From Methanobacteriota archaeon (lineage in GTDB: Archaea; Hydrothermarchaeota; Hydrothermarchaeia; Hydrothermarchaeales; SZUA-236): a stretch of DNA of 6,219 nt. The position numbers and the translations under genes are program-made. A model generated the notes under the pieces. The model worked only from the letters and a program-made list of their open reading frames with translations, was not told the origin of the DNA and did not search any database. Positions 1 through 5,047 of this stretch are shown here, one piece after another; the stretch's first letter is position 1, and each line of letters opens with the position of its first letter. The stretch is taken from the NCBI GenBank assembly GCA_003230355.1, contig QIDD01000058.1, positions 1 to 6,219 of the forward strand, in the 5' to 3' direction.

Positions 1-1
1 T

Positions 2-256
2 GACCGAATTCATCCAAAAACAGTCGTTTTTGGAATCGAGGTTGACGGCGTTTTCAAGGCATATCAAGAGGAGGACCTGAAAGAGCTCAAAACTATTGAT
101 GACACCGTTAACGACGTTTCCATTAGGCTGGAACGTGATGATGCCGGGATTGTGAAGATAACGAATCAAGACACAGGCGCAGAGATCGTGAAGGAGCGGA
201 ATTTCTGGTTTGCATGGTACGCGTTTCATCCTGATACAGAGCTGTACACGCAGTGA
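2..256 (+). CDS. C-terminal fragment of a DUF3179-type protein (5' end outside window)
   Basis: An open frame runs from the window edge to a TGA at 254-256 and gives 84 residues of a protein whose start lies upstream. The visible part begins with a HPKTVVFGIEVDG segment, continues through KAYQEEDLKEL and a DDTVND segment, and ends with FWFAWYAFHPDTELY close to the terminus. From memory, these match the last part of DUF3179 proteins, where a 'PK..V.G...g..KAYP...L' stretch is followed by 'ndtvgg' and a closing 'FWFAW.aF.PdTelY'. The biochemical role of that family is not established, so none is given. The familiar gly-gly after DDTV is replaced by Asn-Asp here. G+C content resembles the other core genes and differs from the AT-rich gene that follows. 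The family call is recognition by eye; the frame and stop are directly visible. Confidence 0.7.
   Translation, partial: DRIHPKTVVFGIEVDGVFKAYQEEDLKELKTIDDTVNDVSIRLERDDAGIVKITNQDTGAEIVKERNFWFAWYAFHPDTELYTQ
13..34. repeat. Perfect 9-bp inverted repeat inside the DUF3179 fragment
   Basis: TCCAAAAAC at 13-21 is followed by the four bases AGTC and then its exact reverse complement GTTTTTGGA at 26-34. The repeat lies within codons for a Pro-Lys-Thr-Val-Val-Phe-Gly segment that the family tends to conserve, so coding constraint may explain it. It could form a hairpin in the mRNA. No T-run follows, so it is not offered as a terminator. Confidence 0.6.
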
Positions 257-321
257 ATTTGTTAGAAAGGTTGCGGAGAACAGGCGTTTAGATTCGTATT
301 TATGATTTATTTGAGAGTCTT

Positions 322-876
322 TTAGATATTCCATGGAGTGAGTGATTCAATTAATATCGGTCCTTTAGTAATCCTAACATTTGCCCCTTCCCACGAACCC
401 GAAAATTCATATTTAAACTGATAAGCACCACCCAAAAATGAAATAAAAGAAAAGTCAATATACCCTGTAAAAATTGGATGAGTTTTTTGAATCTGGGAAA
501 AAAGTTTATCAACATCTGTATTATTTTCAATCTCTAAAAGACGGATTTTTCTTTCATCTTCAATTATTTCAATATCATCAATATAAAATCTTAATTTACA
601 ATTTGAAACCGATGCACCTTTGTTGATAATTTTGAATATTTTTTTGTTTTCCATATCCTGAGTAAATTCCCAAATTATTTTGGGTAAAACATGGATCTCT
701 GCTTGGGCAGTTATGCTTTTTTCCATAAGTTTATTAGAAGATTCACGAGTTTTTTTCATTTGATTAACCATCTGTTTTGTACTCCTAGCGTACCAATAGG
801 TAATAGCGGCAAGAATCAAAACAACAAATACATTGATTAATCCTGAATAATTGTTAAGTGTTTGAACAAATCCCAT
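322..876 (-). CDS. Hypothetical membrane-anchored protein, AT-rich, possibly acquired
   Basis: I do not recognise the family. With the ATG at 876 the product has 184 residues. Residues 11-30 (SGLINVFVVLILAAITYWYA) form one strong transmembrane helix. A charged helical linker at about 31-60 (STKQMVNQMKKTRESSNKLMEK) could be a short coiled coil. From about residue 61 to the end, alternating hydrophobic segments (IHVLPKIIWEF, KIFKIINKGASVSNCKLRFYI, GAYQFKYEFSG) suggest a beta-rich soluble domain. The positive residues just after the helix suggest that domain is cytoplasmic. The frame stays open upstream to a TTG at 939, but a GGAGG abuts that codon without usable spacing, while a TATA-like box sits about 24 bases before ATG 876. 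The gene is strikingly AT-rich (12 G/C in 541-600, against 37 of 60 in 1261-1320). It has no operon partner and converges on the DUF3179 gene. Confidence 0.7.
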   Translation of the reverse strand: MGFVQTLNNYSGLINVFVVLILAAITYWYARSTKQMVNQMKKTRESSNKLMEKSITAQAEIHVLPKIIWEFTQDMENKKIFKIINKGASVSNCKLRFYIDDIEIIEDERKIRLLEIENNTDVDKLFSQIQKTHPIFTGYIDFSFISFLGGAYQFKYEFSGSWEGANVRITKGPILIESLTPWNI

Positions 877-893
877 AGTTAGAGATAACCTAC

Positions 894-906
894 AAATTAT
901 AAAAAC
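894..906 (-). promoter_or_regulatory. Possible TATA box of the AT-rich hypothetical gene
   Basis: On the minus strand this reads GTTTTTATAATTT. Its centre is about 24-26 bases before the ATG at 876, the spacing expected between an archaeal TATA box and a transcription start, so the mRNA would be leaderless or nearly so. In such an AT-rich stretch, matches of this kind arise easily by chance. Confidence 0.35.
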
Positions 907-982
907 TTTCCATATTTTTATCAACCGAACTTTGAACAACCTCCTTTAACGGATGCCTCGAATTGAACACTATCATAACTAG

Positions 983-994
983 AAAGATTTAAAT
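983..994 (+). promoter_or_regulatory. BRE/TATA-like promoter of the class V aminotransferase gene
   Basis: AAAGATTTAAAT contains a TTTAAAT core preceded by an A/G-rich stretch, as in archaeal BRE-TATA promoters. The box ends 27 bases before the ATG at 1022, so transcription would start within a few bases of the start codon. That points to leaderless or near-leaderless translation, in keeping with the absence of a Shine-Dalgarno motif before 1022. The identical 12-mer recurs at 2205-2216, upstream of tfe. Confidence 0.55.
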
Positions 995-1021
995 GCAAAT
1001 CCGCTTTAGACTTTGAATGCT

Positions 1022-2161
1022 ATGAAGAAAAGGATTCTTATTCCAGGTCCTGTGGAGTTGTCGCCCGCTGTTAGGTCAGCGCTTGCAACTCCAATGATGG
1101 GGCATCGCACACCTGATTTCAACGCCATACTTGAGGAGTGCTGGAACGGCCTGCGGTATGTTTATCAGACGAAAAATGATGTCGCGATTATCACAGGCTC
1201 TGGAACAGCAGCCATGGATGCAGCTGTTTCCTCAGTTGTTTCAGCGGGTGACGAGGTGATATGCATCGGCGGCGGCAAGTTCGGCGAGCGATTTCCAAAG
1301 ATTGTTCGGGCCTTCGGCGGCAAGGCGGTTAATGTTCCGGTCGAGTGGGGCCGGGCCGTAAGCCCGGCCGATGTTGAATCCGCGGTTTCAAAAAGCGATG
1401 CAGTGGCGATCACTATGACCCACAACGAAACATCTACAGGTGTTCTCCACGACGCCGAGGAAATTGGAAGGATCGCCAGGAAAAACAATATGCTCTTTAT
1501 TATGGACGCGGTGACCTCGATTGGCGGCGATGATGTGCGCACCGATGGATGGGGAGTGGACATCTGCATAACAGGCTCGCAGAAATGCCTAGCCGCACCA
1601 CCAGGCCTTGGCTTTGCAGCTGTGAGCGAGCGTGCCTGGAATGTGATTGAAAACAATTCGGGCAAAAGAGGTTTCTATCTTGATCTCGCTAGCTACCGCA
1701 AGTCGCTTAAAAAATCCACAACCCCCTTTACACCTGCCCTTTCACTCATTTATGGACTTAGAGTGGCTTTGGCCGAGTTGCGGGCTGAAGGTCTTGAGAA
1801 CAGGATAAGGCGGCATCGTATGCTTGCCGCCGCCACCCGTGAAGCAGCGCTTGCAATGAACCTTGAGCTTTTTGCTGACCCAACACATGCCTCAAACACG
1901 GTTACAGCGATAAAAATCCCAGTTGGGTTGACTGACAGCGACGTGAGAGGGCGTCTGAAAGACGAATATGGCATTTTGCTTGCAGGCGGGCAGGAATCAG
2001 TGAAAGGCAAGATATTCAGGATAGGGCACATGGCTAATGTTGACAATGTCGAGCTTCTCGGCGTGCTCTCGGCTCTGGAAATGGTGCTCGCCAGAGCGGG
2101 TCATGATTTCACCTTGGGCGCGGGTGTTTCAGCGGCGCAGTCCAGGCTGTCAAGTTTGTAG
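1022..2161 (+). CDS. Class V PLP aminotransferase (serine-pyruvate / alanine-glyoxylate / broad-specificity aspartate type)
   Basis: The 379-residue product is a full-length fold-type I, class V aminotransferase, cytosolic and PLP-dependent. The N-terminal LIPGPVELSP (6-15) and GHRTPDF (27-33) are typical of the alanine-glyoxylate/serine-pyruvate group. ITGSGTAAMDA (57-67) is the cofactor phosphate region, Asp162 in MDAVTS would hold the pyridine nitrogen, and Lys188 in GSQKCLAAPPG is the Schiff-base lysine. FRIGHM (332-337) carries the arginine expected to bind the substrate carboxylate. Archaeal homologues have been reported to work as broad-specificity transaminases, including with phosphohydroxypyruvate for serine synthesis, so aspartate, alanine or phosphoserine could be the physiological donor; the sequence alone does not decide. 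ATG 1022 is chosen because family proteins begin just before the PGP motif and the promoter box is close. An in-frame TTG at 1013 would add three residues. The gene appears to be transcribed separately from tfe, 119 bases downstream. Confidence 0.9.
   Translation: MKKRILIPGPVELSPAVRSALATPMMGHRTPDFNAILEECWNGLRYVYQTKNDVAIITGSGTAAMDAAVSSVVSAGDEVICIGGGKFGERFPKIVRAFGGKAVNVPVEWGRAVSPADVESAVSKSDAVAITMTHNETSTGVLHDAEEIGRIARKNNMLFIMDAVTSIGGDDVRTDGWGVDICITGSQKCLAAPPGLGFAAVSERAWNVIENNSGKRGFYLDLASYRKSLKKSTTPFTPALSLIYGLRVALAELRAEGLENRIRRHRMLAAATREAALAMNLELFADPTHASNTVTAIKIPVGLTDSDVRGRLKDEYGILLAGGQESVKGKIFRIGHMANVDNVELLGVLSALEMVLARAGHDFTLGAGVSAAQSRLSSL
1349..1369. repeat. Perfect 8-bp GC-only stem-loop inside the aminotransferase gene
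   Basis: GGCCGGGC at 1349-1356 and GCCCGGCC at 1362-1369 are exact reverse complements separated by CGTAA. An all-G/C stem of this length with a five-base loop should be very stable in RNA. It encodes part of the variable segment Gly-Arg-Ala-Val-Ser-Pro-Ala around residues 110-116. Confidence 0.65.
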
Positions 2162-2179
2162 ATGTTACCCCTGGAAGTA

Positions 2180-2207
2180 TCAAAAAGATTCAAAAAAGGT
2201 TTCAAAA
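2180..2207 (+). repeat. Three phased TCAAAA / A-tract repeats upstream of tfe
   Basis: TCAAAA begins at 2180, 2190 and 2202. The associated A-tracts are A5 at 2182-2186, A6 at 2192-2197 and A4 at 2204-2207. The spacing of 10 and 12 bases is close to one helical turn, which favours intrinsic DNA bending or a multi-copy binding site. The last unit runs directly into the TATA-like box at 2205-2216. Confidence 0.5.
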
Positions 2208-2216
2208 GATTTAAAT
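2205..2216 (+). promoter_or_regulatory. BRE/TATA-like promoter candidate for the tfe operon
   Basis: AAAGATTTAAAT is identical to the box at 983-994 before the aminotransferase gene. It would place the transcription start near 2238-2243 and leave a leader of about 40 bases before the ATG at 2281. A second AT-rich candidate lies downstream at 2229-2238, so the active box is uncertain. Confidence 0.45.
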
Positions 2217-2228
2217 CTGAGACCAGTC

Positions 2229-2238
2229 ATTATATTAT
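2229..2238 (+). promoter_or_regulatory. Alternative TATA-like box before tfe
   Basis: ATTATATTAT lies 43 bases before the tfe ATG and would give a leader of roughly 20 bases. It lacks the A/G-rich flank seen at 2205-2216 and is the weaker of the two candidates. Confidence 0.25.
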
Positions 2239-2265
2239 GGGTAGGAACAGTTTTCAGAAATAAAA

Positions 2266-2280
2266 ATGCTTGAGTTGTGA
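2266..2280 (+). other. Four-codon mini-ORF abutting the tfe start (possible leader peptide)
   Basis: ATG CTT GAG TTG TGA would encode Met-Leu-Glu-Leu. Its stop codon is followed directly, in the same frame, by the ATG of tfe at 2281. If translated it could couple ribosome loading to tfe, whose own start has no clear Shine-Dalgarno sequence. An ORF this short can easily arise by chance. Confidence 0.2.
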
Positions 2281-2838
2281 ATGAAAATGGAAAATGGAAG
2301 TGCTATCTTAGAAGACTCAAATGTTCGACAGTTTTTTGAGGAAACTCTTGGAGACGAGGGTATTAAAATCATCCACACTCTTATCGGGAGAGATGCAACT
2401 GACGAGTCCATAGCAGAAGAGCTGGGGATCAAGCTAAATCTTGCGCGTAAGATTCTCTATAAGCTATATGACTATAGGCTCGCATCCTATGCACGGACGA
2501 AGGACAAAGACATCGGATGGTATATCTATACTTGGACGCTTAACCTGCCCCGCGTGCGAGACGTAATAATTGAGCGTAAGAAAAGAGTCCTTGATGACCT
2601 TTCAAGCAGACTTGATTACGAGACAAACACAGTCTTTTTCTCATGTACAAACGACAGGTTCCGCATACCCTATGACATTGCTAGCGAGCGGGAATTCCGA
2701 TGCCCACAGTGCGAGGGAACACTTGAGTTCTCAAACAACCAGGTTGTTGTTGAACGACTGGAATCAGAGATTGCAAAACTTCAGGATGAAATCGAAAAAC
2801 CATCTTCAGATGCTTTTAGCGCGTCGCGGATGCAGTGA
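2281..2838 (+). CDS. tfe: Transcription factor E, alpha subunit (TFE / TFIIE-alpha homologue)
   Basis: The 185-residue product is the archaeal homologue of the N-terminal half of eukaryotic TFIIE-alpha. TFE joins TBP, TFB and RNA polymerase at promoters and aids DNA melting and open-complex stability. Residues ~12-90 form the extended winged helix (VRQFFEETLGDEGIKIIHTLIG, then DESIAEELGIKLNLARKILYKLYDYRLASY and IGWYIYTWTLNLP). A basic helix (ERKKRVLDDLSSRLDYE, 98-114) leads to the zinc-ribbon region at 117-152, followed by a C-terminal helix (VERLESEIAKLQDEIEK). The ribbon reads C122-T-N-D125 and then C141-P-Q-C144, so one of the four expected cysteines is replaced by Asp125. Length is normal for archaeal TFE. 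ATG 2281 is the first in-frame start after a stop; ATG 2287 is an alternative. The 3' end overlaps the HDIG gene by 53 bases, so the two are probably co-transcribed. Confidence 0.92.
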   Translation: MKMENGSAILEDSNVRQFFEETLGDEGIKIIHTLIGRDATDESIAEELGIKLNLARKILYKLYDYRLASYARTKDKDIGWYIYTWTLNLPRVRDVIIERKKRVLDDLSSRLDYETNTVFFSCTNDRFRIPYDIASEREFRCPQCEGTLEFSNNQVVVERLESEIAKLQDEIEKPSSDAFSASRMQ

Positions 2839-3298
2839 ATCTGTGATCGGACACTCAATTGCTGTTGCAGACCGGGCGGTTGAAATCTCCCAACGACTTT
2901 CTGTTCCAATAGATTTGGACCTCGTTTTAACCGGTGCAATGCTTCATGATATCGGCAGAGGTGAGACCCACGGGCTTGAGCATTTCATCAGCAGCGGGAG
3001 AATTGTGCGCGAAGAGGGTTTTTCAGAGGATGTTGCCCGTGTTGTTGAACGCCACATTGGAGCAGGAATCACATCTGTTGAGGCAGTGGTTCTCGGCCTT
3101 CCAGCACAAAATTATCTAGCTGAAACACCCGAAGAAATTGTTGTGTCCTATGCCGATAACCTTACATCAGGCACAAGGCCGCTCACATTTGATGATGCCA
3201 GAGAGAGATTTGTTAAAAGACTTGGCAGCAGCCATCCAGCCCTATCACGGCTTGAAGCACAGCACAGACAGATACAAGGGTGGACTAGGATATCCTGA
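2786..3298 (+). CDS. HDIG/HD-domain metal-dependent hydrolase (TIGR00295-like)
   Basis: The 170-residue product is a compact HD-superfamily protein. It opens with LLARRGCSESVIGHSIAVADRAVEI, a form typical of the small archaeal HDIG proteins. The metal-binding set is complete: His23, His54-Asp55 in MLHDIGR and Asp124 in YADNL. Further conserved histidines are at 66 (LEHF) and 90 (ERHIGAG). Members of this superfamily hydrolyse phosphomonoesters or phosphodiesters, often of nucleotides, but the substrate of this archaeal group is not known to me. The frame is open much further upstream inside tfe; ATG 2786 is chosen because it gives the short N-terminus usual before the GCSE motif and has a weak AGG in front. 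ATG 2810 is a close alternative. The 53-base overlap with tfe suggests translational coupling. The last 14 bases overlap the convergent regulator gene. Confidence 0.85.
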   Translation: MKSKNHLQMLLARRGCSESVIGHSIAVADRAVEISQRLSVPIDLDLVLTGAMLHDIGRGETHGLEHFISSGRIVREEGFSEDVARVVERHIGAGITSVEAVVLGLPAQNYLAETPEEIVVSYADNLTSGTRPLTFDDARERFVKRLGSSHPALSRLEAQHRQIQGWTRIS

Positions 3299-3788
3299 TT
3301 TCACTAACGCCTTCAATTGCCTGAAGCGCCTCTAAAAGCTCGCCGTCCACTTTTTCACCTGTTATCACGGTAAACCGGGGTTCATTGACAAAAAATGGGT
3401 CGTCGGCTATGGCCTGTCTGATGGTAACACCGTGGCGCGTCATGCAGTCTGTCAGGCTTTCAATTATTCCAGGTTTACTTGCGTCTTTCACACTGATTGA
3501 GACAACACCCAGGCCCAGCTCCGGCGCGGATTCGCTGAGATCAGCAATAGGCCGAAGCTTTGTAAAGACCCGCCGCAGCCCCTCTGAATTCAGAATCCGC
3601 GTTGCCGCCGCGTCGATCACACGCCTATCAACTCCCAGCCGCCGGGAAAGGCTCGTGCTCGGAACAAGACATCCGTCTACAGCTATCCGGCCGCTCTCAT
3701 TCACCTGAAATCCTTTTTCAAGCAGGTATAGGGCAACCCTCTTCTGTGCAGGGAAGTCCCTGAAAACCTCTTCAACCTTCTTCCACAT
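3285..3788 (-). CDS. Predicted HTH + ACT-domain regulator of amino-acid metabolism (COG2150-like)
   Basis: The 167-residue product joins an N-terminal helix-turn-helix region with a C-terminal ACT domain. Residues ~11-70 contain FPAQKRVALYLLEKGFQV and then SLSRRLGVDRRVIDAAATRIL, the likely DNA-recognition part. From ~93 to the end, LGVVSISVKDASKPGIIESLTDCMTRHGVTIRQAIADDP has the ACT pattern with a Gly at the turn between strand and helix. ACT domains commonly bind amino acids, so the protein probably reads amino-acid supply and controls transcription; the ligand and targets are inferred only. ATG 3788 is chosen because these proteins begin with MWkk just ahead of FPAQ and because a TATA-like box lies about 28 bases upstream. 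A GTG at 3803 in the same frame would add Met-Tyr-Leu-Pro-Trp. The gene is divergent from the MscS channel and its stop lies inside the HDIG gene. Confidence 0.82.
   Translation of the reverse strand: MWKKVEEVFRDFPAQKRVALYLLEKGFQVNESGRIAVDGCLVPSTSLSRRLGVDRRVIDAAATRILNSEGLRRVFTKLRPIADLSESAPELGLGVVSISVKDASKPGIIESLTDCMTRHGVTIRQAIADDPFFVNEPRFTVITGEKVDGELLEALQAIEGVSEIRIS
3287..3296. repeat. Perfect 10-bp palindrome at the overlapping ends of two convergent genes
   Basis: AGGATATCCT reads the same on both strands. On the plus strand it encodes the last Arg-Ile-Ser of the HDIG protein before TGA; on the minus strand it encodes the last Arg-Ile-Ser of the ACT regulator before TAG. Two unrelated proteins therefore end in the same three residues from the same ten bases. 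Confidence 0.8.
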
Positions 3789-3810
3789 CCAAGGTAGATA
3801 CACACAGGAA

Positions 3811-3820
3811 AGGATAAAAG
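3811..3820 (-). promoter_or_regulatory. Possible TATA box of the ACT-domain regulator gene
   Basis: On the minus strand this reads CTTTTATCCT, centred about 28 bases before ATG 3788. It would give a near-leaderless mRNA starting downstream of the GTG at 3803, favouring the ATG as start. The match to a TATA consensus is only moderate. Confidence 0.3.
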
Positions 3821-3867
3821 TCTTTGCCCTTATCTCCTGAAATCAACTGCTAATCGAAATTGAATCA

Positions 3868-3885
3868 TTTTAATAAATTTATAAT
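3868..3885. promoter_or_regulatory. AT-rich divergent promoter region between the regulator and MscS genes
   Basis: The segment is all A/T except for its last base. It contains TATA-like cores on both strands: TTTATAAT on the plus strand (3878-3885) and TTTATTAAA on the minus strand. On the plus strand it would start an mRNA near 3908 with a leader of about 35 bases before the channel ATG. It lies in the 156-base gap between the divergent starts, so the ACT-domain protein could act here on both genes, which is inference. Confidence 0.4.
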
Positions 3886-3933
3886 GCTGTCTCTTATCAG
3901 TTAAGATTATAAGCCTGCATTGCTATGTTTGAA

Positions 3934-3940
3934 AGGCGGT
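3934..3940 (+). promoter_or_regulatory. Weak Shine-Dalgarno of the MscS channel gene
   Basis: AGGCGGT differs by one base from AGGAGGT and lies four bases before the ATG at 3945. It supports that start codon. Confidence 0.4.
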
Positions 3941-3944
3941 TTAA

Positions 3945-4982
3945 ATGGAGATTCCAGCAGTGGCAGCGGAGGTGTTTAAAGGACTTGGACTGCTAATTTT
4001 ATCTATAGTTCTGGCCAAGCTCTTTGTCTATTTCATCTCACGATACGCTGCGGCGGCCGCGAAGAAAAGGACGACCATACTGGATGACATGCTGATAGAG
4101 GCTGTGCAAAAACCACTATACTACCTTATCATCCTCCTTGGATTCGACGTTGCAGTTCAAGGAATCAGCATCCTTCCAGAGGTAACATCGAAGCTTGACT
4201 CAATCCTCTATGTGGCCGAGGTGTTTGTAGGCGCTTATTTTGTCTCGAAAACAGTGCGGGTCTTTGCGCGGTGGTATGCTAAAAACATCGCGGCCAAGGC
4301 TAAAAGCCGATTTGACGACGAGTTCCTGCCGCTCTTTAACAGGACAGCGGACATCTTCATCTACGGCTCGTCAATTGTTATCATCCTGGATTTTTTCAGA
4401 TACGACATCACAGCAATCGTTGCAGGACTCGGTATCGCCGGCCTGGCTGTGGCCCTTGCCGCCCAGGACACGATTTCAAACATGATCTCAGGGTTTGTGA
4501 TCATGGCTGACAGGCCCTTTAGGGTGAACGACATAATCGAGCTTTCAGCAGGCGAATACGGCGAGGTTTCTGAAATCGGGCTTCGAAGCACAAAGATACT
4601 CACAATGGATTTAACAATGATTGTTGTTCCCAACTCGCAGATCGGAAGCAGCCAGATAATAAACTACTCCTACCCTGACAACCGGCTCAGGCTGAAGATA
4701 CCGGTTGGCGTGGCCTACGGAACAGACCTGAAGACCGCAACTAAAGCGCTCAAAGAGGTTGCCAAAAAACAGCGCCACGTCATGGAGCGGCCGGCGCCGC
4801 GTGTGCATTTGACCTCTTTTTCAGACTTCTCACTTTCACTCATCCTCTATGTCTGGATTGACAGCCATAAAGACCGCTTCGAAGTAATAAACCGGATCAA
4901 CCGCGCAATCGATGAGCGCTTCAAAAAAGATGGAATTGAAATTCCATTCCCAATACAGACTATACAGATCAAAAACAAATAA
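3945..4982 (+). CDS. MscS-family small-conductance mechanosensitive channel
   Basis: The 345-residue product is an integral membrane channel that opens under membrane tension and lets solutes out during osmotic downshock. Hydrophobic segments lie at about 11-33, 57-77, 86-106, 133-152 and 155-186, giving about five helices. The last is the pore helix (ITAIVAGLGIAGLAVALAAQDTISNMISGFVIM), with the small-residue Gly/Ala pattern that lines the MscS pore. Next comes the family signature MADRPFRVNDIIEL and the beta domain (GEVSEIGLRSTKI, IVVPNSQIGSSQIINYS). The C-terminal alpha/beta domain ends in DGIEIPFPIQTIQIKNK, which is typical. Length is similar to the archaeal MscMJ-type channels. The start is supported by a weak Shine-Dalgarno motif. 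The gene stands alone, divergent from the ACT regulator and convergent with the ATP-grasp gene. Residues 42-56 (RTTILDDMLIEAVQKP) form a loop common in the longer members. Confidence 0.92.
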   Translation: MEIPAVAAEVFKGLGLLILSIVLAKLFVYFISRYAAAAAKKRTTILDDMLIEAVQKPLYYLIILLGFDVAVQGISILPEVTSKLDSILYVAEVFVGAYFVSKTVRVFARWYAKNIAAKAKSRFDDEFLPLFNRTADIFIYGSSIVIILDFFRYDITAIVAGLGIAGLAVALAAQDTISNMISGFVIMADRPFRVNDIIELSAGEYGEVSEIGLRSTKILTMDLTMIVVPNSQIGSSQIINYSYPDNRLRLKIPVGVAYGTDLKTATKALKEVAKKQRHVMERPAPRVHLTSFSDFSLSLILYVWIDSHKDRFEVINRINRAIDERFKKDGIEIPFPIQTIQIKNK

Positions 4983-5047
4983 GCCCCAGGATTACCTGCT
5001 CTTTTCCCCCTGGTACACTCGAATGTCAGAATTACAAGAGTGGAATC

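Noticed and set aside
298..321. T-rich stretch between the convergent DUF3179 and AT-rich genes as a terminator
   Set aside because: There are no T-runs longer than four and no stem, and the region is AT-rich overall; termination here is plausible but not supported by a distinct signal.
1165..1665. Long minus-strand open frame of 166 codons opposite the aminotransferase
   Set aside because: It lies antisense to a gene with a complete set of catalytic motifs and its translation has no recognisable domain; such shadows are common in GC-richer codons.
2727..2755. Imperfect inverted repeat (11 of 14 positions) inside tfe
   Set aside because: It arises from Asn-Asn and Val-Val-Val codons around a one-base centre, so it is more likely a product of coding than a functional site.
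2570..2785. Upstream extension of the HDIG reading frame to an ATG at 2570, giving 242 residues
   Set aside because: The extra 72 residues are the out-of-frame reading of the TFE zinc-ribbon region and show no domain character. The protein family begins just before the GCSE...H motif.
4786..4800. GC-rich palindromic stretch in the MscS gene
   Set aside because: The stem is only five base pairs with a four-base loop, and the cluster follows from Arg-Pro-Ala-Pro-Arg codons.
4986..5042. Possible terminator hairpins between the convergent MscS and ATP-grasp genes
   Set aside because: Only two 5-bp stems with loops of 17-18 bases can be drawn (CCAGG/CCTGG and CACTC/GAGTG), and neither is followed by a T-run on the relevant strand.
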